Shown here piece after piece: positions 52,826-63,915 of a DNA stretch of 64,000 nt (positions are counted from its first letter, which is position 1; each line of letters opens with the position of its first letter). Origin of the DNA: Erinaceus europaeus (Eukaryota; Chordata; Mammalia; Eulipotyphla; Erinaceidae); the NCBI RefSeq assembly GCF_950295315.1, contig NC_080164.1, forward strand, positions 110,132,447 through 110,196,446, read 5' to 3'. Made by a program: the position numbers and the translations under genes. The notes under the pieces were generated by a model, which saw only the letters and a program-made list of their open reading frames with translations, was not told the origin of the DNA and did no database searches.

Positions 52826-55405
52826 CATGTGAAACTTTTATGAAGAACTATACATCACCAAGTTAGACAATTTGGAAGAAATGGAAGAATTCCTACAAAC
52901 ATATACCCTTCCAATACTGAACCAAGAAGAACTACAAAATGTAAATGCACCAATTACAGACAAAGAAATTGAAAAGTTATTAAGGATTTTCCCAACAACT
53001 AAAGTCCTGGACCTAATGGCTTTATAAACGAATTCTACAAAACCTCCAGGAAACAGTTAATACCTATATTTCTAAAGCTCTTCCATAAGATCAAAGAAAC
53101 AAAAACACTCCCTTCCACCTTCTATGTAGCCAACATCACCTGTGATACCAAAAGCAGATAGGGACACACCAAAAAAGGAAAACTACAGACCAATATCTCT
53201 GATGGACATAGACGCCAAAATATTCAACAATATCCTAGCCTACTGGATACAATAGTATATCAAAAAGATTGTTCATCACGGCCAAGAGGGACTTATCCCA
53301 GGAATGCAAGGCTGGTTCAATATATATAAGTCAATCAGTGGCATTTATCACATCAATAAAAGTAAAACTAAACCACATGATTGTCTCAATAGATGCAGAG
53401 AAAGCCACGGAAAAAAATCCAACACACATTCATGCTAAAAACACTACAAAAAATGGGACTAGATAGGAAATTCCACAAGATAGTGGAGTCCATATATAGC
53501 AAAACTACAGCCAACATCATACTCAATGGACAGAAGCTGAAAGCATTTCCCCTCAGATCAGGGACTAAACAGGGCTGTCCATTATCACCATTACTCTTCA
53601 ACATAGTATTGGAAGTTCTTGCCAAAGCAATCAGACAAGAGAAAGAAATCAAACAAATAGAGATTGGAATGGAAGAAGTCAAGCTCTCACTATTTGCAGA
53701 TGATATGATAGTATACATGGAAAAACCTAAAGAACCAGCAGAAAAATACTGGATGTTATTAGGCAGTATAGCAAGGTGTCAGGCCACAAAATCAATGTAC
53801 AAAAATCAGTGGCATTTCTTTATGCAAACACTGAATTCAAAGAAGAAGACATCCAGAAATCACTCCCATTCACTGTTACAGCAAAACCAATAAAATACCT
53901 AGGAATAAACCTGACCAAAGAAGTGGAAGACTTGTATACTGAAAAGTAAGTCACTATTCAAGGAAATAGAAAATGATGCCAAGAAATGAAAAGAAATTCC
54001 ATGCTCATGGATTGTAAAAATTAATATCATTAAAATGAATATTCTTCACAGAGCCATATAGAAATTTAATGGGATACCAACCAAAGTGCCACCAAGCATC
54101 TTTATGAGAATAGAACAAAAATTACAATAATTTATCTGGAACCAGAAAACACCTAGAATCACCAAAACGATCTTGAGGAAAAGAAACAGAAATGGAGGCA
54201 TCACATTCCCAGATCTCAAACTATATTATAAGGCTATCATCATCAAAACAGCCTGGTACTGGAAGAAAAATAGGCACACAGAGCAGTGGAACAGAACTGA
54301 AAGCCCAAAACTAAACCCCTACACCTATGGACATCTAATCTTTGATAAGGGGGCCCAAAGTATTAAATGGAGGAAGGAGGCTTTCTTCAATAAATTGTGC
54401 CAGGAAAATTGGGTTGAAACATGCAGAAGAATGAAACTGAACCACTTTATTTCACCAGAAATAAAAGTCAACTCCAAATGGAACAAGGACCTGGATGTTA
54501 GACCACAAACTATCAAATAATTAAAGGAAAATATTGGTGGAACACTTTCCCATCTAAACCTAAAGGATATCTTTGATGATACAAACCCAATTGCAAGGAA
54601 GACTAAAATAGAAACAAATCAATGGGACTACATCAAATTGAAAAACTGTTGCACACTCAAAGAAACCATCACCCAAACAACGAGACCCCTCACAGAATGG
54701 GAGAAGATATTCATATGCCATACATCAGACAAGAGACTAATCAACAAAATATACAGAGAACTAAGCAAACTTATCAACAAAAAAGCAAATGACCCCATCA
54801 AAAATGGGCAGAAGATATGAACAGAAAATTCACTACAGAAGAGATACAAGCACATGAAAGATTGTTCCAGGTCACTTATTGTCAGAGAAATGCACATAAA
54901 GACAACATTGAGATAGCATCTTACCCCTGTGAGAATGGCATACATCAAAATGGACAGTAACAATAAATGCTGGAGAGGCTGTGGGGACAAAGGAACCCTT
55001 CTGCATTGCTGGTGGAAATGTAAACTGGTCCAGCCTCTGTGGAGAGCAGTCTAGAGAACTCTCACAAGGCTAGACATGAACCTTCCATAAGATCCAGGAA
55101 TTCCTCTCCTAGGGATATACCCCAAGGATTCCATAATACCCAATGAAAAAGAAATGTGTGCACCTATGTCCATAGCAGCACAATTTGTAATAGCTAAAAT
55201 CTGGAAGCAACACAGGTGCCCAAAATAGTTGAATGGCTGAGAAAGCTGTGGTACATATACACAATGGAATACTATGCAGCTATTAAGAACAATGAACCCA
55301 CCTTCTCTAACCCATCTTGGATGGAGCTAGAAGGAGTTAAGTCAGAAAGACAAAGAGGAGTATAGGATGATCCCACTCATGAACAGAAGCTGAGAAAGAA
55401 GACCA
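52826..55405 (+). pseudogene. L1 ORF2 (RT to C-terminus), disrupted
   Basis: Broken frames collinear with L1 ORF2 from just before the reverse transcriptase to the end. The best piece, 53393-53893, has [36 protein letters not shown] and the catalytic motif FADD (53693-53704). Later pieces include [17 protein letters not shown] and KTAWYWKKN (54173-54520), then the Cys-rich end. Many stops and frameshifts occur. The endonuclease domain is missing. Encoded activity would have been target-primed reverse transcription. Confidence 0.95.
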
Positions 55406-57515
55406 GAAAGGTTAACTTAGAGCAGGTTTTCACTGAATTTGGAGTATGGCACCAAAGTAAAGTTAAGGGCAAGGGCAGAAGTTCGGCTTCACTTGGGGGG
55501 AGGAGGGCGGATGGGATGGGACACAGTATTTTGGTGGTAGGAATGGTGTTTATGTACACTCCTATTAATTTGTAGTCATAAAAATCACTATTTAATTAAT
55601 ACGAGAGTGTAAAAATTGAATGTCTCCAACTTTTTAATGCACAGACCACAGGCTGAGTCTTTGAAATGTTGACTCTCTTAAAAGCCTATACAAGGGAGAA
55701 CAGAAGCAACCGGTGGTACAGCTATATACAAATAATGTCAGATTACATGAATTATGGTAATCTTGTGTATGATACAACTAATCCTAACAAATAGATTTTC
55801 AAATTTAACCCAATTGCCAAGTACTATGATTATAGCAATAACTATCTATTGCCTTCTTAAACCCTAAGACAGCAGGAACCTCCTGCTTCCTCTATAAAGC
55901 CTGTATCTCCCACAATCCTGGAACCTCTAGGGTGGGGCTCACTTTCCTGCATGCTTCTCTCAATCCATACCAAATGATATTGCATCTGCCGATCCCAACC
56001 TAATCAAAGTAAAAGTACCACCTCATCATGCTTCACTTTAGACAGTGTCCAGAGATGTCAGACGTGGAATGCCAACCCTTCAGCCTCATTACTCAGGTGA
56101 GACCTTTGCTTTCATAGTATTCTCTAATTCCATTTCAGGAAGTTCACTTCCTAACAAAGTCCCAAACCCTAGATATAGACTAGGTCCCATGAGATAGAGC
56201 ATATGTTCACATGTATCCATAAATTAGGGCAGAATATATACCTGAAAGCAAAAGTACACAATAGTCTGCAGTGAGTCAGTATAAAGTTCCTAATGAAATA
56301 GTGTCTACTTAGATAGCCTCCTCACCTACTATCTATTACACTTCCCTCACTCAATCCAAAGCTAACCTTATCAAAGCAAGGACTGCAAAAGCTGAATAAG
56401 AGCAAGAGACTAGCATACTTTAATGATGACTCTTTAGTCACTATCAGGCCACCCCATCAGCTGGTGCCCTAATCAGTGAGTCCTGAGATTCCCCAACAGA
56501 TATGATGGTCCTAGACCTCGAATAGATCCCTCTCTCCACTGTTACTGGTCATCTGTATCAGGAACAACAAAATAGACCCCTTTGTGGGCCCCCATAGGAC
56601 CTTGCCCTCAAAGTGGACTGACTATGGTAGAGTATGTGCCATTCTCTGAAAGGAGGATGAACAGCATACTCTATGCTACACCTGAGGAAGACGGTTCCTG
56701 AAATTGGGGCAGCTTGGAAAGTTCCTACTCATGACCACAGAATGTGAGCTCAAATCTACAGGGATGCAGAAGTCACATAGGCTCTTAAGCTGACTTTGGG
56801 CCCCAGATTAGATGAAATCAATGGGGTTTACAGTCAACAATATTTATACACCTTTCCCATATTTGGGATTTACTCTCTTCCCTGATCCAGCTTTCTGGTC
56901 CTTTTTCCTGCCATGATACCATCTCCCCAGACAATAATTGGATTCACCTGCGTATCAGATTTCAGGATCAGGGGAAAAACAAACAAACCAAAAAAATATA
57001 TATACTAGTATAGTCACAGTTTCTTTGGAACTGAACTAAAATAGGCCTACTGGCTATCTACAAAATGGAGGACCCCCCCTCCAACTCTTCACTATTCCAG
57101 CCTGCCTTTAAGTTCATGACTAGTCAACAACTTGTTTGGCTTTATATGTTAACTTTCTTTTCAGCCACCAGGTTCACGATGCCAACTGGACTTCCCTGGA
57201 CAGTTAACCCCACCAGTGTGTCCTAGTGCCCTGCTTACCCACAGCCCCATCCCAATAGGGAAAGAGAGAGATAGGCTTTGAGTATGGACCAATCTATCAA
57301 CGCCCATCTTCAGAGGGGAAGCAATTATAGAAGGGAGACCTTCCACCTTCTGCATCCAATAATGACCCTGGGTCCACACTCCCAGAGGGATAAAGAATAG
57401 GAAAGCTATCAGAAGAGAGGTTGACATCCAGAATTCTGATGGTGGGAATTGTGTGGAGTTGTACCCCTCTTATCCTATGGTTTTGTCAATGTTTTATTTT
57501 TATATAAAAAATGTA
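55406..57515 (+). mobile_element. L1 3' UTR, complete long type (~2.1 kb)
   Basis: It starts with a module-B-like patch (GAATTTGGAGTATGGCACC), then GGGACACAGTATTTTGGTGG, a segment with CTTAAACCCTAAGACAGCAGG, CTCAGGTGAGACC, and AGGCCACCCCATCAGC. Module A (57.17-57.44 kb) and the terminal TCTTATCCTATGGTTTTGTC follow. It serves as the reference for the other copies here. No ORF belongs to it. Confidence 0.9.
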
Positions 57516-57629
57516 CTGAAATACTGGTAATCTATATCAGAAAAATCAAGCTAGCAAGATGGTCCTATAAACTATAACTGTTATTAAAAGTTACCTCAGA
57601 ACCACCCCACTTTAAAATAAAAGCTAAGA

Positions 57630-57762
57630 GATCTGAGGGGCAGCACACTGGTTTTTTAAACAACTCGTATGTTCAGGGCTCAGAGTCTCTGGTTCAATCC
57701 CAGGCACCACCTCAGCCAGACCTGATCAGTGCTTTGCTTTAAAAAATAAAAATACTTCTAAA
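57630..57762 (+). mobile_element. SINE-C, divergent
   Basis: GAGGGGCAGCACACTGG head, TCTGGTTCAATCCCAGG and CCTGATCAGTGCTTTGC, with an A-rich tail. Confidence 0.75.
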
Positions 57763-57812
57763 AATGTATAAAAGAATAGGCTGAAAATATAGACAATAGA
57801 GCACAAGCAATA

Positions 57813-57925
57813 CAACTCAACAAGCACTGAAAATCAATGAAGCAAAAGTGGTCTGTCCCTGAAAACGAACGAGGTGGAAAGAGACCATATTTACCCTTCA
57901 TTGATTTTCACTGCTCATTGAGCTG
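57813..57925. repeat. 113-bp imperfect inverted repeat
   Basis: 30-bp arms at 57813-57842 and 57896-57925 pair at 26 of 30 positions, including a run of 15 (TGAAAATCAATGAAG). A second short stem (TGGTCT at 57849-57854 with AGACCA at 57882-57887) lies inside the spacer. Confidence 0.9.
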
Positions 57926-58610
57926 TGTCCACCTGTTTGATCATTTCTTTTTATTTCTTTTCCACTCCTAAACAAACCCATGGCAGGCTTAAAGTATCAC
58001 TAAGACATGTGTAATGACTTCTCTCAGTCTCTTGTGGGAAATCTATCACTCACTGTATAGTGACAGCATATCTGCATTCCATGCCAGGCATCAAGACTGG
58101 CAAGAAAGAAGATCAAGCTGTGACATGATTACATCATGACATTATCACTGATGAGCTTTTCTAAGGGCTCAGAAGTACTTATCTTCCAACAGGAGTTCAC
58201 CATTTGGGCTGTAAAGAACAGCATCCAAACTTGACAAAGTGGGAGACAATGGTGAAATTATTTCTCATACCTAACAGATATCTTTGACATCCAATAATGC
58301 CAGAGCTCTAGACTGAGACTATGAGCAGAGAGCATGATTTTCTTGCAATCTCATGGCTGATCCCTTTTGTAGTAGCCAAGGCTGACTGCTATTTGTTTGT
58401 TTTTATTATTCATATGCTTGCCTGAAAAACTTGCTTGGTCCAGCCTCCCCCCCACACAGCCCCCATTTCAACTCTTACTCAAAGCAGAGAAAACTGTAGT
58501 TAGAGACTGGGTGTTCTCCAGTTCTGGATCCAAGCCCAGCCCAATAACATAAATAAACCTCGTCCTTGTTGACTCCACTGTCTGGGTATGAGTCTCAAAC
58601 CAACAACACC
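57926..58610. other. Unassigned; right end may be an LTR relic
   Basis: No clear repeat over most of it. At 58545-58610 CATAAATAAACCTCGTCC then TGTCTGGGTATGAG and AACCAACAACA look like an LTR 3' end with a polyadenylation signal. I could not find the other end or a TSD. Confidence 0.35.
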
Positions 58611-58611
58611 T

Positions 58612-58885
58612 ACAAGAAAAAAAATTTCACCAGTGGTGAAGTAGTGCTATAGGTCTCCCTCTCCCTCTCCCTCTCCCTCTCCCTCTCCCTCTCCCTCTCC
58701 CTCTCCCTCTCCCTCTCCCTCTCCCTCCCTCTCCCTCTCCCTCTCCTCTCTCTCTCTCTCTGCTTCTCCCTCTCCCTCTCTCCCATTCTTCCTCCCTCCT
58801 CCTCATCCCTTCTCCCTTCCTCCCTCTCTATGCCCCTTCACTCTCAATTTCTTTCATTCTTTATCCAATAAATAGTAAATAAAAT
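58612..58885 (+). mobile_element. SINE-B 3' half with expanded (CTCCCT)n
   Basis: TTTCACCAGTGGTGAAGTAG leads into a (CTCCCT)n array (58655-58745) in place of the usual TC body, then CTCTCAATTTC and ATCCAATAAATAGTAAATAA. Confidence 0.85.
58655..58745. repeat. (CTCCCT)n hexanucleotide array
   Basis: About 15 units with one shortened unit. Confidence 0.95.
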
Positions 58886-59137
58886 CTGGGAAAAAAAGAT
58901 TCAAAAAAAGTAGAAGAAAGAAAATGTCTATAGCTATCTCACTATGATATGTGAATGAATTTGACTTAGGGTAGATATAGCAAGAAAATATTAAGATTAT
59001 ATTATAAGTAATCAGTAAAATATAAACAAATCAGAATGATTAGTTTTGCAGTTATAATAGGTAAATGTTTTATCATTTAATGAAGAGACCAAAGAACACA
59101 GAAATTCCTTAAAACAAAATAAAACAAAACAAAACAG

Positions 59138-59350
59138 CAGACCTGGAGCCTTGGTAGTAGTTTATTTGGTTAAGCATACAAGTTACCATGTGTAAGAAAC
59201 TAAGCTCAATACCCAGGTCCCCAACTTCAGGAAGCTTCATGAACAGTGAAACAGTACTTCATGAGTGCCTCTCTCTCTCTCTCTCTCTCTCCTCCTTTTG
59301 TCCCCTCTCAACTTCTCTCTGTCCTATAAAATATAATAAAAATAAGCTAA
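59138..59350 (+). mobile_element. SINE-B, divergent, with (CT)n
   Basis: GGAGCCTTGGTAGTAGTTTA head, CCAGGTCCCCAACTTCAGG, (CT)n 59271-59291 and an ATAATAAAAATAAG tail. Confidence 0.8.
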
Positions 59351-59451
59351 GATAAATTTTAAAAACACATCCAAAAATTTCACAGAATGGAAATACAAAT
59401 GGATTTTCTAAAAAAAAATAAATAAATAAAAATAAATCGATTTTCTTTTTC

Positions 59452-59810
59452 TTTTTTTTTTTTTTCCCCTCCAGGGTTATTGCTGGGCTCGGTGCCTGCA
59501 CCATGAATCCACCGCTCCTGGAGGCCATTTTGCCCCCTTTTTGTTGCCCTAGTTGTTGCAGCCTCGTTGCGGTCATTATTGCCATTGCTGACGTTGCTTT
59601 GTTGTTGGATAGGACAGAGAGAAATGGAGAAAGGAGGGGAAGACAGAGAGAGAGGGGGAGAGAAAGATAGACACCTGCAGACCTGCTTCACCGCCAGTGA
59701 AGCGACTCCCCTGCAGGTGGGGAGCCCGGGGCTCGAACCGGCATTCTTACGCCGGTTCCTGCGCTTAGCGCCACGTGCGCTTAACCCACTGCGCCACTGC
59801 TCGACCCCCA
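59452..59810 (-). mobile_element. SINE-A, long form, antisense, young
   Basis: Complete reverse complement with head GCGCCACTGCTCGACCCC on plus. It shares the GTTGTTGCAGCCTCGTTGC tail segment (plus strand) with the copy at 39.35 kb in sense. Diverged TSD: AATCGATTTTC / AATCTATTTTC. Antisense frames of 108 and 148 codons are shadows. Confidence 0.93.
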
Positions 59811-59984
59811 AAAAATCTATTTTCAAGCCTACTCCTCTTCACTATTCCCATGACTTGCATTTTATACACAACTGAGATACAATGGAATATATATATTTTT
59901 CAAAACATTACAGAGGATGATCACAAAATATTAACAGTGTAGAGTGGGTGTGTGCCTGTCTCTCTGGCATATGTTATGAAAAGC

Positions 59985-60175
59985 AACTTGGCATTATGAA
60001 GCAAAATTTATGAAATTGTTTAGCCTCTTAGAGCTAATTAAATCACCCTTCTGGCAGTGTATTCTAAGGAAATATATCAAAACACAATAATACCCTACAA
60101 ACAGAGATCACTAGGACAGCATTACATAATGGAAAAACTACTAACTAAATCACACACAAACTTATAAAACACAGA
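59985..60175 (+). mobile_element. Ancient L1M/HAL1-like fragment
   Basis: CACCCTTCTGGCAGTGTATTC, AAGGAAATATATCAAAACAC and GCATTACATAATGGAAAAAC resemble the C-terminal coding end of old L1/HAL1. Weak. Confidence 0.45.
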
Positions 60176-60718
60176 ACAATAATTTCTATTGTGTTTGCGA
60201 GAAATAAGTTAATGCGGGAATATGTAATATGTTGACATGTTTATTACAAATTGTAAATTGGTAGAAAAGTATTGCATATTATCTGAGTATTGTGGTTAAA
60301 ATAACTGCTACAAATATGTATTGAAGAATAAAAATGGAAGTTATATAACAAAATCCAAAGTGATTCTTAATTTTTATTTTTATTATGGTAACAAGCAATA
60401 TATACATAATACAATTAGTCAATGGGAAATACTAATAAACTGATTCATACTATTTATTTACTACTACATATTTTTAAGCTTTTTTTCGTGATTCTAGGTA
60501 AATTATCTTAAATCAAAGTTTTAAAAGTTTATTCCATTTCAAAAATTATTTAATTTTAAAGTTTTTATTCATTTTATTAATTTCACATTACCCAGTTTAT
60601 TCTGCATTCATGTAAAAACAGTTATTAGATGTCGCTCTTAACATTGGTTTAACTAGAAATGTATCATTTTTCTAACTTGGCATGGATTCAGTAGAACAAA
60701 CTGCTCTTAAAACTTTTA
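60176..60718. other. Unassigned AT-rich sequence
   Basis: About 540 bp, no feature recognised. Confidence 0.5.
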
Positions 60719-60965
60719 GCCAGTGGGTTAAGCGCAGGTGGCGCTAAGCTCAAGGACCGGCGTCAGGATCCCGGTTCAAGCCCCCAAGCCCCCATCTCCC
60801 CACCTGCAGGCAGGTCCCTTCACAGGCGGTGAAGCAGGTCTGCATGTGTCTGTTTGTCTTCCCCTCCTCTCTCCATTTCTCTCTGTCCTATCCAACAACA
60901 ACGACATCAATAATAACTACTACAACAAGGACAACAAAAGGGAATAAAAAAATGAAAAATAAACT
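60719..60965 (+). mobile_element. SINE-A, 5'-truncated
   Basis: Starts inside the A box at CAGTGGGTTAAGCGCAGG. The B-box region carries a small duplication (CAAGCCCCCAAGCCCCC). Body and tail are intact. Confidence 0.9.
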
Positions 60966-61436
60966 TTTTCAATAAAATAAAAATCTACATTACTCCTTCT
61001 CTGAGTTTTATGAAAACACATCTTTGGTCACTCCACATACATTTCCTTATGAGGAGTTCCCATATATCAGAAAATACTATTAACTGATTATTTGTTAGTA
61101 AGACTGGGATGACTATAAGAGCCAGCTTTTGATAAGGCACAGATGATGAAACAACAGGAACACATGAACTGGTGGAATTAGTAAGAACTACTTGGTGGGA
61201 GAAAGAATTATAAAGGAGTCCCTGTGAGACTCAGAACAGTACCTGACACTCATCAGCTGACTCTGACCACAAAGATGCCCAAAATCTGTCCTTAGCTAGT
61301 CTGCCAATAGTAGGCTTTGGGAAACAGTACAGCTATATCTAAAGATCTTTTCTTTCATTATTCTTCATTATACTAAATTCTACATTATACTAGACATACA
61401 CCTTGTTAAACACCATGTTAACAAAAACGACTGGCT
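60966..61436. other. Unassigned sequence
   Basis: About 470 bp, no feature recognised. Confidence 0.5.
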
Positions 61437-61582
61437 TTTTTTTAATTTTTAAGGTTTTATTTATTTATTAATCTGAAAGAGCAAGCATCACTCTGGCACA
61501 TGCAACGCTAGGAATGGAACTCAGTACATCATGCTTATACTCCTAGGAATTTAGCTAATGCACCACCTCTAAGGCCGCTAGC
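61437..61582 (-). mobile_element. SINE-D, antisense
   Basis: TTTATTTATTTATTAATCTG, GCATCACTCTGGCACATG, GAATGGAACTCAGTAC and AGCTAATGCACCACCTC. Flanks CTGGCTTTT / CTAGCTTTT. Confidence 0.85.
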
Positions 61583-61677
61583 TTTTCATTAAAGTGTAGA
61601 GTATTAAATGTTTATAAACCAAAAACTTTACATGAAGTCATTTATGTAAAGACAAAAATTGATTTCCATGGCTTGGC

Positions 61678-62045
61678 TTTTTTTTTTTTTGCCTCCAAGG
61701 TTATCACTAGGGCTCAGTGCCAACACTATGAATCCACTGCTCCTGGCAGCCATTTTTCTTTTTCTTTCTTTCTTTTTTTTTTTTCATTGCTTTCCTTTAT
61801 TGGGGGATTACTGTTTTACAGTAAAAAATAAATACAATAGTTTGTACATGCATAACATTTCACAGTTTTCCACATAACAATACAATCCCCACTAGGTCTT
61901 CTGCCATCATGTTCCAGGACCTGAACACCCCTCACTCAGTCTTTTACTTTGGTGCAATACACCAACATTCTTCCTTTTTATATTGGACAAAACAAAGAGG
62001 AGGGGGAGATAGAAAGAGGACAGCGAGACACCTGCAGACCCCCCA
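61678..62045 (-). mobile_element. Long-form SINE, antisense, split by L1
   Basis: The long-form tail (GCCTCCAAGGTTATCACTAG, ATGAATCCACTGCTCCTGG) lies left of the L1. The body (ATTGGACAAAACAAAGAGG, GAGACACCTGCAGACCC) lies right. The head is missing. Confidence 0.8.
61786..61968 (-). mobile_element. L1 module B, antisense, nested
   Basis: CCTTTATTGGGGGATTACTG, AATAGTTTGTACATGCATAA, CATGTTCCAGGACC and CTTTGGTGCAATACACCAAC, i.e. module B with AATAAAGG at its minus-strand end. Confidence 0.88.
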
Positions 62046-63765
62046 TGCCTTTTTAATTTTTTTTTAGGTTTTGATGCAACATTTTTTGCATACCAGTGAT
62101 CTGAAATATGACTGTATAAAATTATTTTTCCAAAATGCTGCCTTCTATCTATCTCTGCTACAGGAGGTGTGGGGTTGATCCACACAAAATCTTGGGCATC
62201 TGATATCTAGCACATAGCATGTTGCCACAGCATGTTAGTTATCTCTGCCTATTTTAACCAGGAAGTTTGATATAGGTTTCCTTGGAGTGTCTTCAAAGCT
62301 GACAAGGATTTCAAACAAATAAGCTCAAGTTAGGGCCAAAGAGAAGGAAGATGCCTTCACTTGTAACTGCTGGCTGGTACCTGACAGGGCAGAGTCCCAT
62401 GGTTCCCATGATTCACAAATGAGTGGCATAAAATGCTGTTGGTGGTGGCATGGGGAGGCGGCACATTATTAGAAGAGTTGACAAGACTATAAACTTAAAA
62501 TATAAGTAAACCAGTACTACCAACTCAATTAAAAAAAGTATGAAAGTGCTAGGACCAGAGGGCATGGAATTCAAATGACTTAATTACAACTTGTTAACCC
62601 ATATTTACAACAGAGAAAATACCAGTCACTTTATAAGACAAGTCACTTTACACTGACAAGATTGAATGAGTTAAGAAACATGAAATAATTAAAAGAAAAT
62701 CAGGGATGTAATAAGCCTTGTACACATACTAAATAATTTTTTACTAAATGGTGAGCATTCAAGTCTTATTGAAGGCTAGACACAGACAATTGGCTCCAAC
62801 TTTCTCATAACCACAGCTCAGTCATAGACAAAGCACACTGATGAGGTCTTCCTGCCACCAACTGCATTTGTCAAGCTTCACTGGATACAACACACACAGA
62901 ATATGAACTATTATTAGATATATTAACATATTTATTAATAGAAATTAACAGTGGACCATTAACAATAGGGGGCTTCAGTGCTTTTGTTTCTCTCTGCCTC
63001 TTAGTCTCTAAAGCAATAATGATAATAATAATATAATAAAAATAATAATATATATTATAAGATATAATAGAATATATAATACAGTATAATATATAATAAT
63101 ATAATAATGTAATTATAAGAAGAAGGCACTGAAATGGAATGGATATTGAGAGGTATGACATTTTAATATTCAATAAAGCATCAAGGCAATTTTGTTTTCT
63201 CTGTGCAGTATTCTGAAGGTAGTGGTTGCCTTGAGCTCAGGCAATTCAATCTAATGGAGCCTCAATTTCTATACAAGTTGACAAGTGGTTATATGCAGAA
63301 AGGAAGGGGGGAGGTATTAAACTAGTTCGAATGCCTAGCACATTTTTATATATTGATTTTGTTAGAGAAATGTCTGAGTTAAGCAGTAAAAGAAATGTGG
63401 ATAATGAGATATCAGCAATAAAAAAATACTTCCATGCCAGACTATCAAAACATTTACTGAGAGAACTTACAGCATCACTGGGGAGATAGTACAGGAGCAT
63501 TTAAAAAAAATAATTATGCAATTAAGAGACAATGATTAATAAATGTAAAATTCCAGAGCAACTTTTATGTATTGTGAACTTAAAAATTCCTACTACTCAC
63601 TATCTTTTTTTAAACATAAGGTCCGTATGCTTTCAATGCAAATATCGCTGTTAACTGTCAAGTACTTGTAGATGACATTGAATGATTTCCTTCATTGTTT
63701 ACTCATTTTGCAAGAAATCATACAATAAGGGTTTCAGTGATTAAAAAAGTAACAGTCAAACCTTG
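62046..63765. other. Unassigned AT-rich sequence
   Basis: About 1.7 kb without recognised repeats or coding signal. An (ATA/TAT)-rich patch lies at 63015-63118. Confidence 0.5.
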
Positions 63766-63773
63766 GTGGTGTG

Positions 63774-63915
63774 GTCTTGGAGATGGTGCAGTTGGATAAA
63801 GCATTCGACTTTCAAGCATGAGATCCCAAGTTCAATCCCTGGCAGCATACACCAGAGTGATGTCTAGTTCTCTCTCTTTCCTCCTATCTTTCTCACTATA
63901 AGTAAATAAAATCGG
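63774..63915 (+). mobile_element. SINE-D, best copy
   Basis: GGAGATGGTGCAGTTGGATA, AAGTTCAATCCCTGGC, CACCAGAGTGATGTCTAG, a TCTCTCTTTCC body and an AAGTAAATAAAATC tail. Confidence 0.9.

Noticed and set aside
53269..54990. A functional reverse transcriptase gene
   Set aside because: FADD and other L1 motifs are visible, but stops and frameshifts break the ORF and the endonuclease is gone.
58440..58612. Third LTR
   Set aside because: The right end looks LTR-like with a polyadenylation signal, but no left end or TSD could be placed, so it is only noted within the unassigned region.
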